From the NCBI GenBank assembly GCA_001949185.1, contig BDGG01000003.1, positions 1,755,270 through 1,819,269 on the forward strand: a stretch of 64,000 bases of DNA, given 5' to 3'. The notes under the pieces were generated by a model. That model was not told where the DNA came from. It made no database searches and was given only the letters and a program-made list of their open reading frames with translations. Position numbers and translations under genes: made by a program. The DNA comes from Ramazzottius varieornatus. Its lineage: Eukaryota > Tardigrada > Eutardigrada > Parachela > Ramazzottiidae. This document shows, in pieces, positions 23,829-36,692 of this stretch. Within the stretch, counting starts at the first letter, position 1; every line of letters starts with the position of its first letter.

Positions 23829-26517
23829 TAGAGTTGCTGAGAATTCTGCATCAGCTGGTGTGGGGGAGCTTAACCAGGCGATTGACCGCAGCTATGACGT
23901 AGACTGCACTCGTAGCCAGCTTGCTGTACATACGTGCCAGCTGGCTACCATGGGGTAAATGGGAAAATACCCCATAGCCGGTGTCAGCTGGCCTATAAGA
24001 GCCGGCACGCGACGCCAGAAAAATCTTGATGTTGGTTAGTCTAATAGGCACCACATCACCAACGGAAGCGTCCCCGTAAGTCGTTTGGGGCTCTGGTCAG
24101 CCATTATGACTGCCAGGCCATGCCTTAATTCCACTGGAATTCTTTCAGTTATAGGAATGCGGACGGGTGACAGAAAGGGCAATCCATTCTCGTTTTAGAA
24201 GATGGAGTATCTTATGACAGTCCTTGTCACGATAGACGAAGAAGGGAATCATCTTATCAGATGTCCACAGAGTGATGAAAATATACACCATCGATGTCGA
24301 GAACCTTTAAGCTTTTAATGTAGCCACGGGTCGATGTAGAGAAGGGTAGTATATGGTGTAATATTATTGCAGACAAACTTAAGCCTAAATCAGAATAGCA
24401 GTGGCCTAAGTCATCATAAGTGCAACTTCGGGTAGAGGTTTCTTACTTGTTATGAACTGTTAAGCCAGAACTTACGTGATCTCAAGCGCTTTGGTACAAT
24501 GTAGACTCAAAAATCCACTAAGCCAACCAAGATGCGCCTATCGTTGTCTCCCGAGCGGCTCCTGAAGGAAGAGATTCACGACTTCGACTTTTCTCCGAGG
24601 AAACAGCACGTCGTATGTCATCCCTGTGGCAAGAACGTAATTACGCTCGGGAAAAAGCACGTCATTTTCGAGTCCGATCTTGAACGTCACCAGGGGACAA
24701 AGAAGCGCGGAAAGCGTATGTCTCTGCATACTCGCCCTAAACAACATAATCGTTCCCGGTGTCATGTCCAAGAAGGACTGGAACGTCAAGTCGGTCATCT
24801 GTCCAGCATGCAACAAACCGGTGAGGGCGTGTCCCGATGGAATGAAGAAACACGTAAAGACAGCTCTTCATAAGAACAACGTCGAGAAACGAACGATGGT
24901 CCTGCACGAAAGACCCGAAAACATGCCAGTCAGGACTCGTATTCAGAAGCTTCAGCGACTGTGGTTCAGGAGTCTTGCTGCGACTGGAGTGCCTATTCTT
25001 GCGGGCGGCAAATTCAGACAGTTCCTGAGAACGTTCGTTGAAGGTGGAGCGGCGATACGTCAAAGGCTACAACTGATGACCGTCGGTATTCCGGAAATAA
25101 AACAAGCGGAAGAGAAACGGATCATGGGCAAGGTTCGTGGTAAGCATCGAGTCATAAACTTGCAAATCTTAAAAATGATTCATATTGCATTTTTAGGTAA
25201 AACGTTTTCCATCGAGGTTGACTCCAGTCCAGATGCCCAGAGGCACTTCTTCGCTGTTTTACTGATACCAGAGAACTCGGGCAAGGGCGAGCTGCTCAGA
25301 CTGGAGTTTCCCAAGAGTGTGACTGGAAAGACTACGGCTGAAACGGTCAAGAGTATTATGCTGAAATACGGTCAGGAAGCTGCTGTTGATCACATTGGCG
25401 ACAACTTAGAAGCTGAACTAACCAAATGCGGAAGCAACAGTATACCTTACGCACCGTACGTATTAGAAGCTACAGCCATAATTTCCAGCATCGTCGAAGG
25501 TCTACGGTTGGACAACGAGTTGGATCCTCGCGCGCCAGCTGAAGCAAGAACGACTGGATCTATAAGCAAACCTTGGTACACCGAAAGCAGGACTCAGCTC
25601 GTTTCTGCGCTCACTGCAGCCAAAGCCAAGGAACATCCAGAATCCGAATTCCTGATTGAGGTAAGCATCTTCGAGCCAAGTCAAGCTGTCAGGATGATGG
25701 AAGACCGGGAATGTGTCCGTATGCGCAATACCACCCTTGCGAAGTGGGGCGTTGCAGGAATAAGTCAAGTCCCGATTGCCGAATGGACAGCTTACCAGAA
25801 AATCGCTGAGGAAGTGATGTTCATCAACGCGGGAAACCTAGACGCGTTCTGGAAGAGCCACTCAAAAGATCTTCCAATTTTACATGCCGTCGCTCTTCCG
25901 AATATTTGGACACCATTAAATTCGGTTGAGGTTGAGAGATGTTTCAGTGTCATCAACTCGTTTTTCGGAAAAACAGGGTTAACATTTGTCTGAAAATTAC
26001 ACTGCGGTTCTTTTGAGTTTTGCTTTCAACATGAGGCGATTGAAAGATTTCGACGCGTTCGACGAAAGTCTCCAGCATATGGAATTTTATAATAGTGTAA
26101 ATTAACGGACTTAATGATGTACAGTGAACAAAAAATTTACCGCACTTTGTCATCGATTTTGGACTTCAGTTCCACACGGCTACTTCTGTTGTTCCGCTAC
26201 ATGCATTAAACTGCAAACAGACGAACTTAAATCAGTTATGTATTCTCGGAATGTTCATGCGGCGCAAGTAGCAATGTTGAACTGTAGTGAACAGCTTTGT
26301 AAAATGCCTGTCAACGCTTGTCGCTCTATTGATTGACGAGTATTACCTTGTCAGCATAGAAAAGACGGTTATGTGTGTGCCGTACACAGGCAATTTATGT
26401 ACGGTAGTGCGCGGCAGACTGCACTATGTAGGTGCATGTCGTGGTTTGGTACCGCGCTCGGCACCTGTTTCTTTATTTGCCCGATTCGCCAAAAACTCAG
26501 AATTTCCAGCAACTCTA
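23829..26517 (+). mobile_element. hAT transposon copy B, internally deleted
   Basis: A 2.69-kb copy of the same family as copy A, in the opposite orientation. The left end is TAGAGTTGCTGAGAATTCTG; the right end, read inward, is TAGAGTTGCTGGAAATTCTG. Flanks ctttcgat (23821) and cttttgat (26518) match 7 of 8 bases, the 8-bp target duplication expected of hAT. The transposase runs from about 24532 to 26100 on the plus strand, with the same paired fingers (CHPCGKN, CPACNKP) and dimerisation motif (NSVEVERCFSVINSFFGK). Compared with copy A it lacks about 480 bp of the catalytic core: the protein jumps from VKSIMLKYG to DHIGDNLEAEL near 25375. It is frameshifted after FFGK at about 25970. The intron (25140-25196) is retained. 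Confidence 0.9.
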
Positions 26518-26655
26518 CTTTTGATTCTTGATTGGCCCAGACTGTAAAATTCCGGATTCCTTTCTTCCCAAAGATTCTTCTGCTGTTTCTGCAGTCTCTG
26601 ATCTTTTGTAGGATCGTTAGCCACTGCAGGAGATCTCCTAGATTCGTCATCAAAG

Positions 26656-27355
26656 ATGGCTACGTTCGCTGTTCGTCGAGCGGCGACATACAGTTTGGTC
26701 CCTCTTCTGAAATCCGGCGGCTGCAACTCAACGTCCATCCAAAGTCAACAATGCTTCATCAAACTCTTTCGACATGGAGAAGCGGATCATAAGCTCAGAA
26801 GACTTTTCAGTATATCGGCAGCAGCTCTCCAGAAGACTGACCTGGTGAGTACAGAAGGAATCGATTATTCTACCAGATGAATTATTTTATCGCTGTTTGT
26901 TTCAGGATGCTGATGAACTGCCTTCGTTGAAACACACCGTCTCGCCAAATTCCAGCAACATCCACGACATTTCTAACTTGGAGCGTGTGGAGAAGTGCGT
27001 CAACCAGATCACCTTGCTGGGGCGTATCGGCAGTGATCCTCAGCTGCGCGGCACAGAAGCTAACCCCGTTCTGCTCTTCTCACTGGCTACCCACGAGAAC
27101 TTCCGCAGTGACACCGGCACACTCCAGCAAAAGACAATGTGGCATCGTGTGGCCATCTTTAAGATCGGCCTACGAGAGACCATTTTCAAATACGCCAGGA
27201 AAGGCCAGCGGGTGTACCTGACAGGCACGGTCAGTTACAGTAACGTCAAAGATACCGAGACCAGTATTCTTCGGACTGTAACCACCATCATTGCTGATGA
27301 CATTATCATGCTGGCTGGACCTCTAACACCCGCAGCTCCTAAACCGGTTGTGTAA
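26656..27355 (+). CDS. SSBP1: Mitochondrial single-stranded DNA-binding protein
   Basis: Coats single-stranded mitochondrial DNA during replication as a tetramer. Two exons, 26656-26844 and 26906-27355, 212 aa. Residues 1-60 are rich in Arg, Ser and Ala with few acids, consistent with a mitochondrial targeting peptide. The OB-fold follows from about residue 90: VNQITLLGRIGSDPQLRG, FSLATHENFR, QQKTMWHRVAIFK, YARKGQRVYLTGTVSY, ETSILRTVTTIIADDIIML. The order and spacing match animal mtSSB; the leader is longer than in human (148 aa in all). Convergent with the mitochondrial ribosomal protein gene next to it. Confidence 0.96.
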
Positions 27356-27618
27356 ATCCGCAGCTGATGAAGCTGTTTTCCTACCATGATTCTGTTTTAT
27401 CCTTTCAACTGATTCTCCAGAAATGCGGAGAGTTTTGTTATTTGTGTTGCTGGTGGCGGAGACAGTTCGCGCATCTTCCACAGCCCTTTGTAATCTCTTA
27501 TCATGTCGGCTGAGAATGAGACACGGTGTGTTTTATTCGCATAGTCACACGGAGGGAAACACAGCACTAAAACACTAATGAAGGCCAGTCCAAAACTCAC
27601 GAGGTTACGAAGGAGCCT

Positions 27619-28126
27619 CTACATTTTGTCATGTCTCGATTGTGGCGAGCCAATCGTCACGTCTTCGCCAGTGTAATTCAGTACATGCTTTCGATCGACA
27701 TAGTCGGGGAAAGCTTCGTTAATCTTCTCCATGTCTTTGACGAAATCTATCCGGTGATTATCACCGATGATTCGTTCGCCGGAGATGGGATCGCGCATTT
27801 GTCCAGCACGAATAACCACTTCGGAGACTTCATGCAGCAAGTCCAGTCGCTCAGGCTTTTCCTTCTCCCTTATTAGCACGTAGTCATTCACTTTGGTCCT
27901 GTGAGGTCCGTCGTCCACTCTATACTCATTATATCTCGCAAAATACTGCAAAAGAAGCATAGAACGTAGACTTTCAGTGAACATTCAACATCCCAACATC
28001 AGCTGGAACACTCACCATACTAATAAACCTGTCCAGCTCATTCGTCTGGACTTCCACGAGCGAAACCTTCGGCGCTAGTTTCTCTACTACCTTCCCAATC
28101 ACCATAAATTTCCGAACAGTCGACAT
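27619..28126 (-). CDS. MRPS17: Mitochondrial small ribosomal subunit protein uS17m
   Basis: Component of the mitochondrial 28S subunit that binds 12S rRNA. Two exons, 28016-28126 and 27619-27945, 145 aa (human 130). The OB-type S17 core is visible: MVIGKVVEKLAPKVSLVEV, DRFISMYFARYNEYRVDD, KVNDYVLIREKEKPERLDLLHEVSEVVIRAGQMRDPISGE. The tail is acidic and variable, as in the family. An in-frame Met 18 codons upstream (28180) exists, but MSTVRKFM aligns with the known N-terminus. Divergent from RAB2, with about 460 bp between start codons. Confidence 0.92.
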
Positions 28127-28584
28127 CTTTAGCAACGAAATACCAGGAGCAGGAAGGAGCGATGAAGGCAGGAAATTCAAGATACAAAACTTTCGAGAGA
28201 AAGCATTTCCGTCTGCGCATTAAATCAGCAATCAACCTACCAGCACGAATCACAGTTGTTCACCAAAACAATCAAACCGACGAGCGTTCCATTACCTCGC
28301 TCACTGCGGATTGCGTAGAGACAAAGCCGAAACGGTGGCGTTGGCCACGTGCCTAGTTATATATGAAAACGGAACGAAAAGTCAGCTGGTTTGTACTGCT
28401 GATCGAGAACGTGTACACATGGGCGGAGTTTGACGGACCGTATGTTGTTGTTTGCTTGTTTGATGCTTTCTCGATGACTTGAAAAATCTTCCCAGCTGTT
28501 TCATCTTTCCTCAACGTGGTCCCGTCTTTCTCCTAGCAATTCGCTTCCTCACGGAATTCATCCAGTGTTTTACTAGTTGGGAAA
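28127..28584. promoter_or_regulatory. Shared upstream region of MRPS17 (-) and RAB2 (+)
   Basis: 458 bp between two divergent start codons. No coding sequence supported. Bidirectional promoter inferred from layout only. Confidence 0.4.
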
Positions 28585-30006
<1,422 letters not shown>

Positions 30007-31555
30007 AACCTCTTTTCCATTTTGGGTCTCCATTCGAACCATTTCTATCCACACAATCTTCACGAATGCCTAGAGCATTTTATCTTGCTGTCTATCATCG
30101 GATTAGTTCGGACTACTGTAGTACCCGTGGGTTTGACTTTGCTAAGTACGGAAGCTGGGGTGCAAGTTCGAATCTTATTTCGTGGGCTTTTATCTGCTGA
30201 GGGACTTTACGTAACCTATTCTGTTTTGACATCTTTCCCACTTTGTATCTTCACATTCGACCAGCTTACTGTTCTTGGAACCTTTTTTAAACGTGTTGTT
30301 CCCTTTTTTATTACATATACTGGAATTTTGGTGATCGGTGCACGATATGTTTGTCCTCTAGCCCTTCTTTAGCTGTGTACCTTGTCCTGAGTTCGCTTCG
30401 ATTACCAACAACAGAATTCACAATTATGGAACTACTAATTCTTCGGAAACCGGGTTTCAACTTGAAGTCCAAGCTGCTACATTCCATCAGTCAGAACTCC
30501 TTGGAAGCTTCCGTTTGGGTGGATCGATGAATCTGGCTACCAGCCTGACGTTCTTGGTGAATGCGGAGGATTCAAATCTGGAGCCTCAAAAGTCCGTCCA
30601 GTTTCTGAAACACTTTTGTCTTGCTGAAACAGATTGCAGTTCGAATAAAAACGGTTCTCGCTTACGGTAGACAATCTTCATACTCGCTACTGACAGATGT
30701 TCCATGTCCGCACGAGCCTGTGCTTGCCTGGAGGTCTTGCTTTTCTTGGACTTGCGGCTGGGAATGAGCGATTCCAACGCAACGTAACTTGTTGAAGTCC
30801 TATGCCCATATGATGTACCCGAAAACATTATAGAAATCGGGCAGGAGCATCTGAAATGCAGCAGAGAGCGTCGCGTCTCAGCTATAGGTAGATAATGATA
30901 CAATTACAGTACATACTATCCCTTATCGAGAACGCGGAAGTCTTACTGTCCAGTGTTTCACGAACTCCCTAATTATCCCTTCGACGATCTAGACACTCAG
31001 TAAATCAATAGAGAAAAGTTATCCTGCCAAACAACAGTCAGCCTCTGAAACGTTCAGGAGCGCCTGGCGCCAGCAATATGGAACTTTGAGCGATGAGGTC
31101 GAGCTCCGGGCAGAAGATATCGATGACAATCATGACCTCATTCTGGACGGAAGCACGTAGCGCCACCTGCCGACGACCAGCTGTGTCAGGACCTGTATGG
31201 GTGGATTCAAGAGTCCCATTGGCTCGTAGCACAGAGGCGCAAAAGTCCGCCCAAAAATATGACGTCATCACACTTGTGTCACAGAACTGAATGACTTGGG
31301 CATCACTCTGACTTGGGCTTTCGATTTGCCGCGCGCGCAGCTTAGTTCGAATGGCAGCAGACTGTAGTCGCACCAGAAAATCAACAATCCATAACGCGGT
31401 GTCTGGTAGTTTCTATAAAGCTTCGTCAGCGACAGCGTTGAACAGCTAGCAGCTGTGGAGGCTTGTGTACCGTGCTGCATTTCGAAAGCGATCGGCGAAA
31501 ATTGCTTGGCTGCACTTTGATCGGGAATCTCTTTTGTTGAAATTATTGTTCCAGA
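30007..31555. other. Intergenic, no gene recognised
   Basis: Holds the RAB2 3' UTR and the 5' region of the RBL gene. Short open frames on both strands (for example 30586-30903 and 31038-31373, minus) show no recognisable domain and no splice continuity. Confidence 0.5.
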
Positions 31556-34500
31556 ATGGCACCACAACGACGGGAAAGCACTCCGGATACTCCGACTAGC
31601 GAACTGCGATCTCGATATCTCTCCGTCACCAAAGATGCCAACATCGACACCAAGACAGCGCAACATGCCATGACGATGTTCGAAACGCTGCAGGAGAAAT
31701 TCAACGTTGAGGTAATTTCTAAATGAATATCTGTGGGAAATATTTTTCCCGTTCGTTATATCCGTTATTATTGTCCGGAGTTTTGGGCTAATTTTTCGTC
31801 TGATTTATGAGATTTGTTTGTCCAACGCAGCCCGCCGAATCTTCATAGCGAATATATCCAATTTTTTAGCGGGATTGATTGGTTTATTGGGCGATCACGC
31901 ATTTGTTCCTTGATTGTTGATTGATCCGCTCACCGGAAATGGTTGTCTTTTGACTCTTTTCAGGGAGATCCCGTCGAATGGCTTCTTCCAGGCGCCTACG
32001 CGTACTCCATCTCCCAGAAGCCGTCGAATGTGGAGTCGAAAGTGGTGCTGTGGAAACTTTTCAAGGCGACTAGCATAAGGTAGGTCATTTCTCGCGCTAC
32101 CGGAAGTCATCTTATTCGATCAGAACTGTGGAATGTATTTGTGCATTTCTGTCTTTGTAGCGTCCCGGTATTTTTCCAACGGGTGAAAAAATGGGGCGAA
32201 GTAGCAGGTCTTCCCGGGGCAGCGAGGGAATTATTCAGTCGTTCCGAAAGATATTTCCTAATGTCAAAGACCATTTTTGGAAGCTTCGAGCAGATGTACA
32301 CGTGCGTCTTCCGCGACCCGCTGGATGCTGACTTACTTAAGAATGTGACGGATCGCGCTATGTCTCTCCGGAAGAAACAGTACGTGATGTCACTGAGCAA
32401 ATCAGAAGAATATGTCTAGGAAATTAATACATTCAGTGTTGTGGTTTACATTTTAGGAAGGTGGTCTTTCCCAAGATCGTGCAGTCCGTCGACGTTTACG
32501 TCTTCACCTGGGATCTCTTCGTCCGATGCCGTCTCTCCGCACAAGCTCTTCGCGACGATCTGATTAGCTGTTACCACTTGTTGATTTGTGTACTGGACTA
32601 CGTTTGTGCAAACGTCCTGGCGCTGAAGCGGGACGAACTTCTGAACCCTGGATGCTCAAGTACACGACTAAGCCCGAAAAACAGACACGATGAAACTGTT
32701 TTCTCTAGTGGCGCATGAGTCTATTGTTATAGCAGGCAGCGTGCGCCACTTGAAAAACTCATCCACATCTCGTCCCCAAGTGACGCACGCTTGCAGTGAT
32801 ATTAACTCGATTTGTGCGCCACTTGGAAACGATTTGATCGAGTTTTCGCCGAGCTTTCAAATTTAAAAATTTCCGTTTTCCATTTGCTGGAGGAACGAGT
32901 GTTTTCTCGTTGCAGTCATTCCGAAAGTTGCAGAAGCAGACGAAAAGACCATCTCCACATTTTCGTTGATCCCTTACCTCTGCGCCAAGTTTGAAGGCAT
33001 CAGTCGAGACTGTCAAATCCTCTACAGTAACGGGTTCCTTCCACTCCTCCACCAACTCATCAAGGATCAGGAACTAACGACTGACGGACTTGGCGTTACT
33101 ACCGGACTTCTTTCTCCAGAAAACTTCGAGAAGAATGTGTAGGAAAATTTACTGGTTATTTTTCTAGAGCTAAATCAAAGTTTGATTTCGTCGTTGTAGG
33201 AAGAGTCTCAACAGTATCTATGAGAACCTCGTCAGGATCACAATGGCCGGAGACGAGCGTGTCTTTCTCGTCTCTGGCGATGTGAACAACCCTGGCGTTG
33301 GTGGAGATCCTCTGAACGTAATGGATGTGATCGAAACCATGAAGGGAAGACGGAAGATGCTGCCTTCGATCAACCGGAAGTTGGAGTTAAACGACTTCAA
33401 GACGCCCACACCTGTCGTATCCGTGCGTAATTCTTTCTTCAGAACGATGTCAGGGGCTGTATAGTCTATTTCGTTCTTCTGCAGGGACTTTCGATATCGA
33501 CATCCTCAACGCCACTGACGCCGAACTCTAGCTGTAGCGTCCTCGAAAGACGAGAGCAGCAAGAGTCTGCTAAGACGCCGGCGTTACTGACCGCGGTTGA
33601 TCTGGTTACTCAGCTGACGAACCTGACCGCCGGAAGAACCACCAAACCGAGTACTCTTCTCGCGGAGTTGCTAAAGTAAGCTTCCAAAAAAGAAGCCCGG
33701 CGAACAAACGCGACAGGATTGTGTTCTCACGTTCTTAGCGTTGTTGGCTGAGAACGTGCGCCACTAAGAAAAACAACCTTGACGAGTTTCTTTGCTTGCA
33801 TTTTTATCCGAGTATTATTTTGTTGGGGAAATTCCAAATAAGTTTCGGCCTCGGTGACCTTTGGCAGAGTTCCAATGTTTTGCGTAGGTCGGTCTACGAG
33901 GAGGATGTTTCAGCAAGCTTCACAAAGCGCGCTGCCGATTACGTGGAGAAGCTGGTCAAGGCCTACACTGAAGCGGACGACCCCAAAGGCTTAGCTGAAC
34001 CTTACATCCGCGCACGCTTCATGTTCGCTCAGACATGGTACTTCAAAATTCTTGAAGACGTTCTCGTGTCGGAGAAGCAACGATCAGCCGGAACCTTCAC
34101 CAGAATGAAGGTAGGTATTTTAGAAGTCATTTGCCTCATTCGAGCTGCGAAATTCTGGTTTTCTACCATTTTGTTATTTTCCAGAGACTCATCGACGCCG
34201 AAAGGTTTCAAAAGTCCATGCTGGCACTGGCCGTGGAGATGATACTCTATAGCTACAACTGTTCACGGTAAGTTTTCCTTTCTTTACTGGAGGGTAACGG
34301 GATTATGTTGGAATATGTTTAGGATGTTTCCTTGGCCGATTGAAGCGTTGGAAGTGTCGCCTTTCGACTTCGTCAAAGTGATCGAGCCGGTCGTCCGTTT
34401 GGAACCTCTGCCTCGTTCCATCACGAAACATCTCGCCCGCATCGAGGAGACCATCTTCGAGCAGTTGGTTTGGAGGTCCGAGTCGCCTGTCTGGAATGAG

Positions 34501-36692
34501 ATCGCTGCGGAGGAAACTCGCTCTGTTCGAGAAGTGTGCTGGGCGCACAACTTGGAAGAGACGCCGACCACCGGTCCCCGTCTCCCCACTACAGGTGAGT
34601 TCTTTCTGTTTCATGCTTGTTCTACAGACGAGGAGATGCTAGCAGAATCGAATAGCTGTCAACTGCATCCGTTTGAGCTCTATATAATCAGCTGACTAGA
34701 GGAAAGTTCCTTGTCCAGAGTCCAGATCAGTCCACGAAATAATCATAGAAAAATTTTGTGACTCAAGGAATTCATGACCGAATTCTATTACTCGTGAATC
34801 GTGATTTTTGTGTGTATAGAGGAGGTTTATTCTCTTAGTGTCGGTGGAAGCACCCGCCATGTTCGCCTCACCATCCACCCCATCCTCCAGTCGTCGCATC
34901 AAGAAGGAACCCGCTTCACCTGGCGCAGCAGCCATGCCAGCACCGTCTTCTGCTGCTGCACCTGCGGTGACCGGTGGTGGCGTACCCACCGGTGCCGTCA
35001 GACCTCCGAAGAGCTCCGCCATATGTCTCTTCTTTCGAAAGGTAGTTCAAATTTCCTTAGCATAAACTTTTAATATTTAAGACGTGGCAGATTGAATCGA
35101 ACGAGATCGTTACATCAAGTGGCGCACGTTTCTCTTTTTACCAGCAGGGAGCGCGCGCCACTCTTGAAAACGGTCTTGTTATAACCATTTGCCCGCGTCC
35201 CATACTCCCATTTACGGTATAGATACTCTGACCGAGTATTCTCATTTTAGGTTTACGTCTTGGCTGCTGCGCGGTTAAGAGATCTGTGTGACAAGCTGGG
35301 CTTTGACGCACAAATCGAAGCCAAGTACCACGTCTTCCAGCGAATGTTCACGCTCTTCGAGGAAGTCCTGTCGAAGCACACGCCTATCCTGAAAGACAGA
35401 CATCTGGATCAAATTCTTCTCTGTTGCGCTTACGTCATTGCCAAGGTACCACGTACTGTAACCTTCTTCTCCCTTTTCTCTCGATCCCCGTGAATAACCT
35501 TCAACGCTTCGACGCTCTGTTCTTCCTGTGCAGCTGGAAACCAGCAATGGACTGGGCAAGACGTTCCACACCATCATGAATGCCTACCGGTATCAAAATC
35601 AAGCGGAAAGCACAGTAAGTACTTATTGAAGTGGCGTTGTGAATAACTTCGAGCTGCGAAAAAGAAAGGCCTTCGATGGTTTTTGTAGGTGTACCGCAGT
35701 GTGTTGTTATTGAAGAAGGCCGTGGCTCCTTCCCCGCCCGTGCCGACTTCGATTATTGAAACACGACGGCGTGCAGCGCAGAACATCGCCGATCAGAACG
35801 CTGATCCGATCACACAGGGTGAAGTCCGAACAGACATCATTCGCTTCTACAACGAAGTCTTCGTTGATGTCATGAAAGATTTCATTGCTAATTTGACACC
35901 AAAAAAGAAGGGCGTAAGTACTCATAAGCGTATTGTAGTAAAAACTCGTGGACAACATCGTAAAGATATGAAGGCTTTTGTAGTGATTATGGTTGGTTTT
36001 ACTTTACAGCCTTCAACGGTTGTTCTAAGTCCTGTTCCTTCCGTTTCCGGCAACATCGTCCGACGGCAAGTCCATCCTGGCGCACCCATCTACGTGTCGC
36101 CCATGCGTAAGGAAGAACCTCAAGAGCCTTTACCCAATGGCCGAGTTCTTCAGTTCACCTTTGGCGTCTCTGACGATATGGTAATGCAGCTTTTGTTCTT
36201 TTCTTATGTGGGAGGTCGCAAACGAACGCTGGAAGATCGTTATCCCGAGTGGCTCACACTTTCTGCAAATAGCAATGGAAACGTGCGCCATTGGACAGAC
36301 TTTACGAGATCGTTATTCGAAGTGGCGCACGCTTACAGTCAGTGACAACCAAGATGTGCGCCACAATACCATAACGATGGTTTACATTGCCTATGCTTGC
36401 TTCTCCTGTACGTTTACTGTTGCGCTGACTTCTCTGGTTGTTCTTTCAGAGCAAACTGGTCTTCCCTGATCAGAAACCAACGCCCAAGCCCAGGAAGAAG
36501 CGGGAGAACCCTGGCGGTTCTGTCACACCACGCAAGTACAAACGAGGGACGAAAGACTCGGCAAGAAAGGCCAAATCGTCGCCCGGAAAGTCCGCGGTGG
36601 CTGGACCGGCCAACGCCAGCTTGACCGTCCCCATTCCCTTCGTCCCACCAAAGGACGCCATAAAGTCGGAACCGGAAACGTCGGCCTCATAA
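31556..36692 (+). CDS. Retinoblastoma-like (p107/p130) pocket protein
   Basis: Nuclear pocket protein that represses E2F targets; p107/p130 members scaffold the DREAM/MuvB complex. Sixteen exons, about 956 aa: 31556-31711, 31964-32079, 32161-32379, 32457-32659, 32916-33138, 33200-33422, 33485-33675, 33888-34110, 34185-34267, 34323-34594, 34839-35041, 35251-35445, 35535-35614, 35689-35913, 36010-36180, 36450-36692. The N-terminal cyclin-like domain carries CWLF-type blocks (VDVYVFTWDLFVRCR, YHLLICVLDYVCANV). Pocket A includes QKSMLALAVEMILYSYNCS and MFPWPIEALEVSPFDFVKVIEP. A Pro/Ala-rich spacer follows. Pocket B has FFRKVYVLAAARLRDLC, KDRHLDQILLCCAYVIAK and VYRSVLLLKK. These resemble p107/p130 more than RB1. 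The tail is basic. Introns 4, 7, 11 and 15 carry six of the short palindromic elements. Confidence 0.94.
32700..32770. repeat. Intronic palindromic element, copy 3
   Basis: In RBL intron 32660-32915. Arms AGTGGCGCAT (32707) and GTGCGCCACTT (32741). First of two copies in tandem in this intron. Confidence 0.85.
32775..32860. repeat. Intronic palindromic element, copy 4
   Basis: Second copy in RBL intron 32660-32915. Arms AAGTGACGCACG (32778) and GTGCGCCACTT (32814). It is followed by ggaaacgatttgatcgagtt, the outer-arm sequence shared with other copies. Confidence 0.85.
33705..33805. repeat. Intronic palindromic element, copy 5
   Basis: In RBL intron 33676-33887. The right arm is AACGTGCGCCACT (33754). 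The left arm is decayed (gttctcacgttct). Outer arms caaacgcgacagg and cttgacgagtttctttgc remain. Confidence 0.75.
35095..35200. repeat. Intronic palindromic element, copy 6
   Basis: In RBL intron 35042-35250. Core AAGTGGCGCACG (35117) with GCGCGCGCCACT (35150). Outer arms acgagatcgtt and aaaacggtcttgtt also pair in part. Confidence 0.87.
36225..36300. repeat. Intronic palindromic element, copy 7
   Basis: In RBL intron 36181-36449. Left arm GAGTGGCTCACAC is decayed; right arm is AACGTGCGCCATT (36280). Confidence 0.75.
36300..36385. repeat. Intronic palindromic element, copy 8
   Basis: Second copy in RBL intron 36181-36449. Left outer arm acgagatcgttattcg, then GAAGTGGCGCACGC (36319) and ATGTGCGCCACA (36355). 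Confidence 0.83.

Noticed and set aside
25140-25196. Continuous 437-aa transposase frame through copy B of the hAT element
   Set aside because: It includes an intron that is recognisable by comparison with copy A, a large internal deletion and a wrong C-terminus, so it is not an intact protein.
30155-30180. gttcgaatc as a possible tRNA T-arm
   Set aside because: No flanking stem, anticodon arm or acceptor stem could be built around it. No tRNA or rRNA gene was found anywhere in the window.
32700-32860. The short hairpins as transcription terminators or as a CRISPR array
   Set aside because: They lie inside introns of animal genes, are scattered over 55 kb, and are not regularly spaced.
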